Assembly: GCA_029962745.1 (NCBI GenBank) | Contig: CM057160.1 | Location: 3,416,433 to 3,480,432, forward strand | Reading direction: 5' to 3' | Length of the DNA: 64,000 nt | DNA from: Echinometra lucunter | Taxonomy: Eukaryota > Echinodermata > Echinoidea > Camarodonta > Echinometridae | Part shown: positions 23,395-35,100 of the stretch, one piece after another | Numbering within the stretch: the stretch's first letter is position 1 | Layout: every line of letters starts with the position of its first letter | Position numbers and translations under genes: made by a program | The notes under the pieces: generated by a model | What the model was told of the DNA's origin: nothing | Seen by the model: only the letters and a program-made list of their open reading frames with translations | The model's database searches: none

Positions 23395-26300
23395 CTATTT
23401 CCTGCGGCAGGAACGACATCTAGGACATCTCTCTCCACATTGGCTGGTACACTGATGTCCACAGGGAAGGATTCTCTCACACCTATAATTACATTTTACC
23501 TTGTCACGTGACTGATGACAAGGAACGGATGGTGAATGACCACATGGCAGTTCTGTCGGGACCAGCACTTTACATGCAGTGTCACAGGGTTCATAGCAAA
23601 GATTCTTGCATCTGTGACCATTGCCGCATATGACCTTACGGCAGGGTGACATGCACTTCTCTTCAGGGCCTGTAGCGTGATCATGGCAGACATGTTTACA
23701 AGCGTGGCCACATGCCAGTGGCATGTTACAGGGTAGTCTACATCTAGAATCCTCTTCGCCAGCCATGTAAGAAGTGAGAGAAGTCACGATGGTTGGTGTG
23801 ATGTGATGATTTGAGCATTTAATCTTTAGACCTTCAGCCACCCATTTCAGACGTCGTGCTTCAACTATGACTTTGGCCCAGAGAGAATTCTCAGATGTCA
23901 GATGCTTGAAGTCACCGATGATGAACAAGGCCTTTCGTGCAGAGGTGAGAACAGAGATCAAACGTTGATCTATCTCAAGGCATCCTGGATAGCTTTTCCG
24001 TTCACAACCGTTGGAAAGGAAGAGAACAATGTCGCTTTCACCACGAAATTCGTCAAGTGTGCTAATTCGACATTGTTGCTTCATGCCATCTCTGAAGAGT
24101 GCAAGCTGTGCTGAAAAGGTAGCGAGTATGGTGATCTGATCTTTCTGATACCCCTTCTCCTTGAGATATGACAAAAGTCCAATCAGAAAAAAGGACTCAT
24201 ACTTAGCTGGAGACCGCTGATTAGTGTACTCGACGAAGCATACGTTGTTAACGATCTCAGCAATACTACAAGGTTTGGTGGTAGAAGGGTCATATTCACA
24301 CTCGTCAATCAAAGAAAGCTTCCTTCCTATTTCGGAGACAGTAGGACTCATTCGATGTTGTGTACGGAGCCTGCACTCTGGATATTTCTTAATGGACATT
24401 CGCTCTATCAGTGAAGCAGCTATCCCGTTCTCTGCAGCTAGGCGTCTGACATGTTGATTCTGGTTAATCTTCGGGTGACCGTCCCCTATCAAGACCATCT
24501 GTTTGCAATCCGTCGGAAGAAGAGCAGCCGTGGTCGCTTGCAGAAGATCGTCAGCTTCGTCAACGATGACCATACTAGTACGCAGACGCTTCAGAGCGCT
24601 ACGAACTTTAACTGCATAAGAACTTGTCATGCCAATCACAGACGCTGATTGCAGAATGCGGTAGTCAGTTTCCTCACGGGCGCTCTGAGATATTTTGAGG
24701 ATGTCTTCCATTTCTCGATAGATCGCTACTGCCCGGTCTCTTGCTATCGAGAGAATCTTATCGACCCAATATCGATACAGGCACCACCGATCTTTGGTCT
24801 GCAACTGCCAGACATCAGTTACCTTCAGTACATCACGTTCATCCATCTTAGGGGTGCGACGGATACATTGTACAACGTTCTGTACCTTGGGATCCCGGTT
24901 CACTTTGGTGGGATGGAGATCCATTAGCATATACCCTTCCAACCATGCACCATCTTCGCGTTCCTGTCTTGGATTCCTATACTGTGTTTGCTTTTTTACC
25001 CTCTCGAATGTCTCTTGGGGTATTGTCCCTTGTAGAAGCCAGTACATTATTGCTCCTGCCACCCCTTTCCTGAAAGAGCGGAAGTGAACTACGTCCATCA
25101 CAGCTTCCAGGGCATCTACAGATAGTATGCCGCCATCCATGTTTTTCATGTTCTTGATGATCCCTTGAATACTTCTGTTGCACGTTTTAAGTTTTTCGGC
25201 GAACTGCTGATCACCTGCGGAACGATGTTGTACATGTTCTCGTCGACTCTCCAAAGTGCCAAGGGTACCATAGGGTGCTGCCTTTCCTCCATAACCAACA
25301 ATACCTTCCAACTGGAAGCTTGAAACTCCGGCCAAAAACTCGTCAAGTGAAGCCCACGTTGAGCATATATAGAGAATAGGCCTAGCTGCCGTTGGGATCC
25401 CAATCTGAGAACCAGACATCATCTCATTCTGCTTTAGTTTCAGATGGACAAGTTTCAGACAGGTGTGTGTCTTTCCAGTACCACGTGACCCTTTGATGAC
25501 AGTGACTTCATTTGTAAGGGCTTCTTTGATGGCCGTCAGTTGGTGAACATCAACGTTAAGTTGATTTGGAGCAGGCCATTCCTCTGGCTTGGTAAGATCG
25601 GCATTCCAGATGATTTGTTGTGAAGACTGGGAAGCGGGCTCTTCTCTCACAAGCGGACCGACGTCATAGGTCAGGTTTGTTTTATCCCTAAGAAGCTTGG
25701 TTTGCTTGTTGATAAATGACGGACGGACTATGTGCTCTGCGAATGCCATCGTTTCCTCTTCGGCGATGATACTCTTAAGTGAGTTGAGAACACTTAAGTG
25801 TTCCTCGATGTGCGTTCGGGTATCTACCATCTGAAACAGGTTTGGTGTTACCAGCTTCTTAATATCCTCCCCGCAAAGAAGTCTCAATTCCACTTCTCCT
25901 TTCGTCAGGAATTTCGGATCACGTTTCGAAACTACGGCAAAGATCATGTCGTGAAAGTTGTCAGGTGTCAGGCAAACAAGGCTACCAAAGGATAAATGAT
26001 GGGACGTCTCCCAATCTATCTCCTCGAAAGAATTGCTCTTGAAGCTTACTCTAAAGGAAACCCCTTTGGAAGTGTGTGTCGTGACCATAAGAATTAGGGA
26101 GACACCGGTGAAGAAAAAACATTCCCCGCAGGCAGCGCCGATGCCCACGCTCTGTTTAAGATCTTGAAACCGAGAAATTTGAATTCTGAGCGGTTCCACA
26201 ATTTCCTGCCGCAGTAGTTTGAAATGAATGGCGGCATAATCATGAATCTTGGCAAGACTTCTTTCCTGTAGCCCGGTAAGGGAGGGATATTCGCTGTCTA

Positions 26301-26837
26301 CCACCTCTCCCGTCGATGGAAAAATTTCGTCTCTACATTTCTGACTTCTTCTGGCTGCTCCGTCTGATTCAAATTTATCCAAAGATGACAGCACTTGAAG
26401 AACACGTTGTGCTGGTTGGTTGCGCGATGGGTAACTCTTGGCAATATCTTGGATAACTAGGGCGACAGATCGCACTGTGTCTTGATGCTCCGGCGCGTAT
26501 CTCAGAAAGTGTGGTAGAAGGGTAACAATTTGTATCAGTGTCAAGCTAATCGCGGGAGTGGGACGAGCCCGCAGATTCAACACGTACTGAAAGATCTGAT
26601 CTTTTAAAAATTTCTTTCTTGCCATAAACATATGATGTTTTCTGTATCATCCCCATCTTGTTCGCAAGTTTTCATCAGGGCGCGGATGAGACAAATGAAT
26701 GTTGCTTCTGGGATATCTAGCTCTAGCAAAATTCCAAGCCGGGCTTTTCGAGATCTTAGTTCAGCAGGCAACGTCAAGGGATTGTTGAGAAGACCTAACA
26801 GTTCTTTTTCGTCGATCGTTTTGATTCTTTCGGCCAT
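23395..26837 (-). CDS. ZNFX1-like SF1 helicase, gene A (short form, frame broken once)
   Basis: An N-terminal frame (26837-26604, MAERIKTIDEKELLGLLNNP) and a 1078-codon frame (26631-23395) together match gene B from its helical N-terminus through the helicase. Residues below are for the long frame. Walker A GSRGTGKTH is at 381-389, the DEAD Walker B at 691-694, GDGHPK (motif III) at 716, RTQHRMSP at 756-763, the motif V region LDEFRGESDI at 859-868, and the motif VI region VLTSARK near 894. Residues 963-1078 are Cys/His-rich with NFX1-type units (PLACGHACKHVCHDH, ILPCGHQCTSQCGERC). It stops at TAG without the RZ finger of ZNFX1. Coding is intronless; the start ATG has a good context (CAAAATGG). 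The frame shifts by one base at about 26620-26650. In the family: RNA-binding antiviral or small-RNA helicase of the UPF1-like group. Confidence 0.92.
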
Positions 26838-27069
26838 TTTGCAACTCTAACTTGTCCTTATGACGAACAGCTACCATGAAATAAACGATGCGCGTTAAAC
26901 AGAGGAATGTTCCTTTACAACGGAGCAGTCACTGATTACATTTCAAGGTTGAGCTTGGTTTTTTGACTAAGGAACCTGCATATCAAAAAGAGAAGTAAGA
27001 AAATGCGTTGGTTTCAAAAAGTATACTTCTGGAAAGGGTAGATTTGGCACACCGTTAATCTCTTTGCTA

Positions 27070-27100
27070 GAGAGAGAGAGAGAGAAAGAGAGAGAGGTGA
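27070..27100. repeat. (GA)n tract upstream of gene A
   Basis: About 30 bases of GAGA with a few A interruptions, some 235 bases upstream of the gene A start codon. On the minus strand it is a CT-rich tract ending in CTAG, so it might serve as the pyrimidine tract of a 5' untranslated-region splice acceptor. That is only a possibility. Confidence 0.6.
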
Positions 27101-27730
27101 AAAACCATTTAATCTTACGTATAATTGTATAAATTCTTTTGCTATTAAGAATTTTTTTAACATGATTTGAAACGGATTTATTTCAAATTAAATCATAATA
27201 AAGATGATCAGTGGCGTATTTCTACACAGTGGCTTCAGGCTATGCAAACCATCCGTGCCAGTGTATCTTAGTGGCGGATCGGGGGAGGGGGGGGGGGAGG
27301 AATCGGCCGCGCCGCTTCCCCCCCCCCCCCCACCCCTTTGGTAGAGTTCGAATGCCTTCGAGTGATTAGTACCGCATACCAATGAATCTCCGTTGCGGAT
27401 CCAAGGGGCAATCGGCCGCCACCCTCCCTGGCACAGCCGAGGACCTGTATGGTTTTTTGTTTGCTTGTTTTCTCTTGTCATTTAATTTTTCAAATGCCTT
27501 CGAGAACTTCATTCCCCTATTTGATAAATCCTGGATTTGCCGCTGTATCTTATTGCAGAGACTTGGGACTGCATGGCGCAGACAGGGGGCACAATTGCTT
27601 GTAATGAATAATTCATAGTCAACATGGCATTGAAGTTTATTTCATTATGAAGAGTCGGTTGTTTTCTGTCTAACTGTCTAATGATACTAGCTTGTTCTCG
27701 ACTTTTAAGCGACCGATGACTGAGCACCAG

Positions 27731-27862
27731 GGCTGCGTTTCATGAAACCGTCACAAGTCTAAGTTCATGGACATACCATTGAAACGTGTGTTTACTCTAC
27801 AACACACGTTTCAGTGGGATGTCCAAGAAGTTAGACTTATGACGGTTTCATGAAACGACCCC
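27731..27862. repeat. Near-perfect foldback MITE with GTTTCATGAAAC ends
   Basis: GGCTGCGTTTCATGAAACCG at the left and its near complement CGGTTTCATGAAACGACCCC at the right begin two arms of about 62 bases that pair almost throughout, meeting near 27797. It is the tightest hairpin in the window. Non-coding. Confidence 0.85.
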
Positions 27863-28410
27863 AAGAGTCTTTAATAAGTGCAGCGAATGTGGGTCAATCC
27901 GCATGCACATGTCTAAAATCGTTTTAACGGTTGAATTTTCACTTAAGCTTCAATGTTTAAAGTGACCGAGTGTATCTAGGCTTTTACATGTACTTTTCTC
28001 AGTTCAAACGAGAACCTTTATCACTTTAAACAGTCTTTTATCTTCTGGTCTTAACCTCTTAGGATAATTATACACACTGCTGATTTTTCCACAAACCATT
28101 TCACCAGTGTAGGGTGCGTTAGGTGTTTATCTTCAAGAGCAGAGCGATAGTTTGCATAGCCAAAATCCGTAGCATCAAGGAGTATGCTTCCATGTGCTGG
28201 ATAAATGCCTCCTCTACTACAATGCAATTACTACTTACTACTAGATAAAATTCAAAATAAAGCAGTTAAAATATACTGATGTTGACAGGGCAACGGCTGC
28301 TGCTTGTCTGTTTTGCAAAATGCACACCAAGAGATGTCCCAGGGATAATATGTTTCCCCATCTATAGAAAGAAGACGTGTGACAAGGGCAAGTATATCCT
28401 TGCCTGATCA

Positions 28411-28790
28411 TGCACACTAAGAAAAAAGGTTCAAGTTTACACCCTAAATGCAACACTGGCAGCACTTTTTTGGGTGCAATCTTGCACCCTACATGAAAAA
28501 GGTGCAAAATGCACCTTTTTGTTTTTTGTTTGCACCCGGAAATGTCCGTTTGCACCCTAAAAGGTGCAAATTTGCACCTTTTAGGGTGCAGAATTTTTTG
28601 CATTCTAAAAGGTGCAAATTTGCACCTTCTCTAAAGGATACAACTTTGCACCCTTTAGGGTGCAAAATGTAGCTAACTGCACCCTTAAAGGTGCAAAAAG
28701 CTTCTTAGGGTGCAAAGTTGCAACCAAAAAGGAGCTCCCAGTTTTGCATTTGAAGGGTGCAACATTGTACCTTTTTTCTTAGTGTGTGCT
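28411..28790. repeat. Element with TTTTTTCTTAGTGTG ends and TGCACCCT core repeats
   Basis: CACACTAAGAAAAAAGGT at the left and ACCTTTTTTCTTAGTGTG at the right are perfect inverted ends. Between them AAAGGTGCAAATTTGCACCT and related GGGTGCAA/TTGCACCC words recur about fifteen times in both orientations, giving many possible hairpins. A partial relative without both ends lies at 35440-35575. Short frames through it are artefacts of the repeat. Confidence 0.85.
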
Positions 28791-29012
28791 GTCACATTGC
28801 CCCCATCCACTACCTATCAATTGGACAGAACATTTATTCACACTGGTGTTAGAGAATGAGAAGCCGCATGCCGCAGTTGGATCTCAGCTAGAAGCCTGGA
28901 TACATGCATAAGTCATTGTTCATTAACTCATCTGCACCAAAATAAAGAATCAAAAAGGGGTGGAAATCTGTCTGTCGGTCAATTGAATTCGGTCACGCCT
29001 AACTGCTGGCCC

Positions 29013-29083
29013 GCCTCTGTGGTCTAGTGGTAAGGCATTGGCGTTCTAAGCCAGTGACCCGGGTTCGATTCCCGGCGGAGGCA
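29013..29083 (+). tRNA. tRNA-like gene, anticodon TCT (Arg by anticodon)
   Basis: A complete 71-base cloverleaf can be drawn. The acceptor stem pairs GCCTCTG with CGGAGGC (one G-T pair); the D stem pairs GTCT with AGGC; the anticodon stem pairs TTGGC with GCCAG around the loop GTTCTAA; the T arm is CCGGG-TTCGATT-CCCGG; the discriminator is A. TTTTTT, a Pol III terminator, follows directly. No intron. The anticodon TCT would read AGA (Arg). Odd points: G at position 32 is unusual, and the A-box part TGGTCTAGTGGT is more like animal Glu/Gly/Asp tRNAs than the Arg(TCT) type I know, so it may be a changed anticodon or a tRNA pseudogene. Confidence 0.8.
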
Positions 29084-29153
29084 TTTTTTCAACCCTTGAT
29101 TCAAAATGGATGACAGCTCTGGGGAACATTGAGGGATTTTTCATTTCTTTCAG

Positions 29154-29156
<3 letters not shown>

Positions 29157-29201
<45 letters not shown>
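29157..29201. repeat. (TA)n microsatellite
   Basis: About 22 uninterrupted TA pairs, shortly before the assembly gap. Confidence 0.95.
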
Positions 29202-29203
<2 letters not shown>

Positions 29204-29299
29204 TTCAAGTGACACAGTTGACGTGTGGTTCATCTGTACTTTATCAAATCGCTACTCAGAGATGCGATCTTCAGGCAACTAATAAAGCATCAATACCAT

Positions 29300-29799
29300 N
29301 NNNNNNNNNNNNNNNNNNNNNNNNNNNNNNNNNNNNNNNNNNNNNNNNNNNNNNNNNNNNNNNNNNNNNNNNNNNNNNNNNNNNNNNNNNNNNNNNNNNN
29401 NNNNNNNNNNNNNNNNNNNNNNNNNNNNNNNNNNNNNNNNNNNNNNNNNNNNNNNNNNNNNNNNNNNNNNNNNNNNNNNNNNNNNNNNNNNNNNNNNNNN
29501 NNNNNNNNNNNNNNNNNNNNNNNNNNNNNNNNNNNNNNNNNNNNNNNNNNNNNNNNNNNNNNNNNNNNNNNNNNNNNNNNNNNNNNNNNNNNNNNNNNNN
29601 NNNNNNNNNNNNNNNNNNNNNNNNNNNNNNNNNNNNNNNNNNNNNNNNNNNNNNNNNNNNNNNNNNNNNNNNNNNNNNNNNNNNNNNNNNNNNNNNNNNN
29701 NNNNNNNNNNNNNNNNNNNNNNNNNNNNNNNNNNNNNNNNNNNNNNNNNNNNNNNNNNNNNNNNNNNNNNNNNNNNNNNNNNNNNNNNNNNNNNNNNNN
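29300..29799. other. Assembly gap (500 N)
   Basis: Exactly 500 N, a round size that suggests a placeholder rather than a measured length. Open frames running through it are not real. Confidence 0.99.
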
Positions 29800-30105
29800 C
29801 TGGTGTTAGAGTCTGGAACAGTCTCCTAGACGATGTTGTTGGCAGGCCATCAAGCTCTGGCCTACAAAGCTTCAAAACCAAAGCACATAGATTTCTTGTA
29901 AAATAATGCTTAAATCTAATTTTAATCTTTTTTCCCCATTCTTCTTTTCCTTTTCTACCTTTCTTTTATTTCCCATTCGTATTGTATGTATAATTTGTAT
30001 TGATGTTCACCATGACTTTATGAATATATGTTTTGTGTAATTTTATGATAACAAGATGATCAATCCAACTTTCTGAGTTGCAATAAAGAATAAAGAATAT
30101 ATATA
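29800..30105 (+). mobile_element. Non-LTR retrotransposon 3' end
   Basis: Directly after the gap the frame reads GVRVWNSLLDDVVGRPSSSG then LQSFKTKAHRFLVK and a stop. The VWNSLPxxVV....SLxxFKxxL order is the usual last segment of CR1/L2/Jockey-like ORF2 proteins. A 3' tail of about 190 bases follows to AATAAAGAATAAAGAATATA. The body of the element presumably lies in the gap. Confidence 0.75.
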
Positions 30106-31299
30106 TATATCATTGATTCACATTGCCCTGATTTCTCGTATTGGTTCCTTTTAAATTATATTCCTTTTCTTGTGAATCATAGATCCCCCACCCCCATTTC
30201 TCTTATTAGTCTGGTCGGCTGTTGTTCACAATAATGCTTTGATATACAAAAAAGAGCACATTAGCTCAACGTTTTACTAACCCGAAATACTGAAGAAAAA
30301 AAAAATGCAAGGAAGAATTCGCGCTGCGCTACAAACTTATTGACATAAGCTTCCTTGAAACATGTTGGTTTACCAATTTAACTTTGACTTTTTTGAAAGA
30401 ATTGTAAAAACATCTTACTTTAAGAGAGGGATGCAGAAGAAGCCAAGACTGCCATAGCAGAGAAATATCAAGTTTGATCATAACAAGTCATTTCCTGAGT
30501 TGGGTTGACATTGAACATTTTCGCATGAAATTAATGCCCAAAGTCAAATGAAATAGCTTCGTTACTGTTTGCAGACTGCGTGGCTTTTGACCCATATTCG
30601 TTGCGTCAGCCTTTACTTGTTACAGGGAGAGTTTGACAACACATATACATTTTGAAAAGACTGCTTCTCAGTCATTTGTGACAGCTTGGTAATGTATTAA
30701 TTACTCCTACTATTAAATACATTCCTAGCTCATGTAGGTTATGGGGGTGTTTTGTTTTGTTTGTTTGTTTTGTTTGTTTTGTTTTTTGTTTTTGTTTTTA
30801 TTTTTTGTTTTTGGTTGTTTTGTTGTTTTTTTCTTGTCAGAAACTGCCAACATTTGGCTATACTTTTTTCGATACGCACAATGTATGGGATTTTTTTCAT
30901 CCTTATATGCCGAACCAATTTTTAAGTGCATGTACAGGTAATCATCAAAGAGAAGGTTTGAATGATTTTCCAAAAAGTGAAAAATCTCTACATTTAGAGA
31001 AAAAAGGAGAAAGGGAAAGGAAGAAGGAGAAAGGGAAAGAAAAAAGGAGAAAGGGGAGAAAGAAGAAGAGAGGGAAAAGAGGGACAGGAGGAAAAAAAGA
31101 AGAAAGCAAAGGGAAACAAAAGAAATGAGAGAACATTTAGTACCAAAACCCCAGAGTTTCCGGGGGCTCCACTCCTTGGACCCCCGCAGTGGCTTTCATC
31201 AGGGGCCCTAAGCCAGAACCCTGGGCCCCACCGCTAAGGGCTTCGTAAAAAGCAACTCGCGGTGCAGGCTCACCTCCGCATATTCTATTTCTAGACTTA

Positions 31300-32475
31300 G
31301 TTAACGGGAAATTTTCGGCTCTGCCCCCCCCCCCCCCCCCGATAACAGGCAGAGAATGTAAGAGACCGGGAACAGACAACAAACAATTCAAAGAAAAGTC
31401 AGAATTTCCGCGCTTCGCGCGGGAGGGGAAAATCACCATCCCTGCACCCTCCCCCTAGCTTTGCACTATCGTCCTCCTTATCGTCCTCCTAAAATGAAAT
31501 CCTAGCTACACCACTGATTCTAGAGTCTAGACTTAATTACCGGGGAAATTTTTGTCTATGCGTATGCCCCCCCCCCCCCCCCCCCCGATAACAGGTAGAG
31601 AGCATAAGAAGAGCCGGAACTGACAGCGAAAAAACGTCGGAGCTTCCGCGCTTTGCGCGGGAGGGGGGGGGGGGGAACTCCCCCTCCCTGCACCCTCCCC
31701 CCTAGGGAGCACTATTATCCTCCTAAAATGAAATCCTAGTTGCGTCGCAGAAGATAGACTTAATTACCGAGAACTAAAAATTCAAAAAAACGTTGGAGCT
31801 TCGCGCTGGAGGGGGGAAACTCCCCCTCCCTGCACCCTCCCCTCTAGGGAGCTCTACATTGGCGTAAATTCCGGGGGGATGGGGGGTCTATCACCCCCAC
31901 TTGGGAGAGAGGGTGAATGGTGTGTACAAATTTCCCCCCATGCAGACACAATTTTTAAGGAAAAAAATATATTTTCATTAATCAGTAAGCAAAAATTCTG
32001 AACATCTATCATAACCAACCATCATATTTTAGAATTTCTACTTGAAAATGCTATTGAAAACAAAAAAGTGGTTATTTTTGGCTCGCTCGCTTCGCTCTCT
32101 CATCAAAATCTTAGGGTTTCCATCCGAAAATGCGATCAAAATCAAAAAAAGTGGTTATTTTTGGCTCGCTCGTTTCACTTTTTCGTCATATTTTGGAATT
32201 TTTATTCAAAAATGCCATTCGAAACCGGAAAAGTGGTTATTTTCTGCTCGCTCGCTTCGCTCGCTCGCAAAATAGATATCATATTGTGTGTGAGAGGAGA
32301 AAAAATGGCTAAGTTAAAAAAAGTTTTTCATCCCACACTCCTTTAATCGGATTTACGCCGGTGGAGCACTACCGTCCTCCTAAAATTCAGTCCTAGCTAC
32401 GCCACAGATTCTAGACATAGACTAGTTACCGGGAAATTTTGGGCTCTGCCCACCCCCCCCCCCCTGATAACATGT
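31300..32475. repeat. Array of diverged direct repeats with C-tracts and GCTCGCTTCGCTC motifs
   Basis: A block TTA(C/A)CGGGAAATTTT(C/T)GG...C-tract...GATAACAGG recurs at about 31310, 31535 and 32430. The block CTCCCCCTCCCTGCACCCTC recurs at 31440, 31680 and 31820. At 32030-32275 three units of about 88 bases each contain AAAGTGGTTATTTTTGGCTC and a GCTCGCTTCGCTC word. It looks like a tandemly expanded transposon segment. Confidence 0.65.
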
Positions 32476-32480
32476 ACCTG

Positions 32481-32716
32481 TTACGCCCTGCTTGCAGGGA
32501 AATAAACATTTCCTAAAATGAATGTCTGACCAGATATTTCACATTTAATACATATACAGCGGCCATCTGCATCAATTACAGTTTCGGTTACATTTAATTC
32601 TAGACTAGGGGTTAAGAGCATTAAGACTCCCCGGCTGTGATTCGTACCCTGGTTAAAAATAATGGTACCATACCAATCCCTTCTCCATTCCTCTTCCACA
32701 TCCGTTTCCTGTAAAA
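32481..32716 (-). mobile_element. Non-LTR retrotransposon fragment: endonuclease domain
   Basis: On the minus strand the frame reads VFLQETDVEEEWRRDWYGTI, IFNQGTNHSRGVLMLLTPSL and FILGNVYFPAS. The LQET catalytic motif, the GTxxSRGVxxL strand and the xxxNVYxP motif are those of the APE-type endonuclease of L1/CR1/Jockey-like elements. It is broken off at both sides: a CA-rich repeat precedes it and a stop follows GNVYFPASRA. Confidence 0.8.
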
Positions 32717-32999
32717 ATACAGATACAGCAACGGCATACATGACACCCACACACACACCCACACACACTGAGTCATCATAGCTAAACCTGCATGTATACA
32801 TATACATGTAGATCATGTACTATAGTCTGTCTTGTGCACTGGATGGGTTTAACAGGGAATGTAGAGTCGCCAGTTATGCAGCATATAACTTAGCTCAAAA
32901 AATTGTAAAAAGAAAATTTGAAGATTCCAGGAAATGCCAATTAATTCCAGGAAATTTTGGATTCAATTCCAGGAAAAGATAATTTGAGCTGTGGAAACA

Positions 33000-35100
33000 C
33001 TGCTCTGAAGACCTCCATAGTTTGTATGTACTTCAGGCGTACATATCTATTCTCTCACCTCCATGTCATAATCTTTTATATCGACCTATGTCGTCCTATA
33101 GAATATAATTCGGCAAAAGATTAATAATGCAAATACAAGCTTAAGTTAGAGGAACAATGTCGTTTTCGAATCCATAGACGGAAATTGCTCAAAATCCGAA
33201 ATTCATTCCCACATATTTCCTTGAGAAGAAAAAAACACATAAAATACATAGACAAAGGATGTGCAAGTGTCGTTACCTTTCGTTTCGTTTCGTGAGCACT
33301 TCTTCAAGTTGTTTTCCACCTCTGATCAGCATGCATAGACCTCATTGAACAAGTTTGTTGGGTAATCTGAACGCGCATGAGAGGTTTCATTCCAGAATTG
33401 ATTCCTAATCCCAGAGAGTAGATTATGAGCTCCATGATCATCCAGTTTTCTTTTCGCCACTGTGAACGTTTGTTTGAAGCTACACGATACAACACTACCC
33501 TGAACATTCTAAGTGCGCCGGGGATTACCCACCGTGGAATTCCCCACCATGCCATTTCTTTGCAGTCTTCAAAGAAGCAGGATTTGATCATGATTGTTCA
33601 GGCGAGCAATAATGCTCGGATATTCCATGACGGAATTAAGTTCTAATTTCTCTTTACTTGCTATATGCACATGGGTGTCGATCCCGGGGGGGGGGGGGGG
33701 ATTTTTTTTTTCCTAGACATTTTCGCTCCTTGCGCGTGCGCACTTGGTCATTTTCCGAGCGCTCACAAATAATCATATTTACGTCCCGAGACCATTAATC
33801 AGGTTATTCTCCGCGCGCGACTTCATAAATCAGGATCGCGCGCTGGTGCGGGTTAATTTTGTGCACAAATGAAATGATGTGTTGGAACTTGGAAGCCCCC
33901 GTAATTATTGCATAGCTTAAGTAATGTAGGAAATGTTATTATGAACAATACTGGAGTTTGCGTAAATGAAACCCCTTTTGAATGATCAGCTCGAGTGTAC
34001 AGGCCTACTTGCACAATAAATAAGGGCGTGTTTGTTGAAGTAATAATGGACTAGGAACAAGGAAAGCATTCATAAACTGATACAATGATTGAGTTATTGG
34101 TTGTTGTAGATTGTTAGCTGTTGCCATTTATAGTTCCTTTCAGAAAGGTGTATTAATTAGGACCTATACCAGTGTAAGGATCAACAAAATGTGTATATAG
34201 TGTATATAATGTGCTTAGGATAGATATTGTATTGCAATAAAGCATTAAATGTGATAGGGGCAAAGGGCATAATTTATGCGTAAACATACAACATTGCTAT
34301 GTGATTATGCACCAAACTCTCATAAAACTAACATTTATTTAGTCGGGCTGTCCAAGGATTATTAATAAAGCAGACTGAGTAACGTTATGGTTATGTAAAT
34401 TAGGCTTTGGTATACGTTGACTGGATATGATTATCATTTTACGTCAATATTAATGTATTTGCTAAAAGCTTCATTAAGGATCAGTTTAAGGCCTAACATA
34501 TATTTCTGATTTATATCATACATGTTGGACTGTACGTAAATTGATGCATACATGTGTATATTCAATGTGGTTACTGCCATCCTCATTATCTATATAGTGC
34601 AAGTATTCATCGGTTTTGCAAATTGTTAAAATGTGTTTATTACTGTTGTTTCATTGTCATATTTTGTTGTCACAATATCAACCATATTTCATGTTGACAA
34701 CGATAAGAACATGTAACCTGGGTTTTATTGTATTCCCTTTGCTGATTCATAAAAGTGGTTTAAAAAATGTAGATTACAAATAACAATGAAAATAAATGTT
34801 TTAATCATTTAATCAATAATTTAGTGGTTTGATTAAACAAAATACAAAGAGACGAGAGAAACGGAGAGAGGGGGGGGGGGCAGGGGAGTGACATGACGAG
34901 TGGAAAGGAATGTGACAGAAATTTGAAAACAAGATTAATCCTATTTGAGGTTGGTGTTCGTAATTCTACTTTTCAACCATCTTAGGGTGAGTAAACCAAT
35001 CATCATACTTCACAAATTCTGCCCAGTGCGAAACTTTCTCATGTTGTACATGTATTTCTAATTATTCTAAAAACTAAAATAGGCCCTAAATTCTTAAGAA
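33000..35100. other. Stretch without recognised genes
   Basis: AT-rich DNA. A G-tract with the ATGGGTGTCGATCC word at 33672-33700 marks the edge of a transposon-like family seen elsewhere. The region 33300-33650 contains CCCACCGTGGAATTCCCCAC-type palindromic words. I found no exon with usable splice borders. Confidence 0.6.

Noticed and set aside
28448..28672. Frames with LHPKRCKFAPFRVQ repeats
   Set aside because: They read the TGCACCCT words of a MITE; a related frame at 35345-35617 has the same origin.
29209..29881. Three open frames of about 200 codons crossing the N run
   Set aside because: They are made mostly of unknown residues; the gap creates them.
32042..32346. Tandem WLFLARSLRSL-type frames
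   Set aside because: They come from the 88-base repeat with GCTCGCTTCGCTC words and are open in several frames, as expected of repeats and not of a gene.
33304..33591. 95-codon minus-strand frame FEDCKEMAWWGIPRWVIPG
   Set aside because: No recognisable domain or splice context; palindromic CCCACC words suggest repeat DNA.
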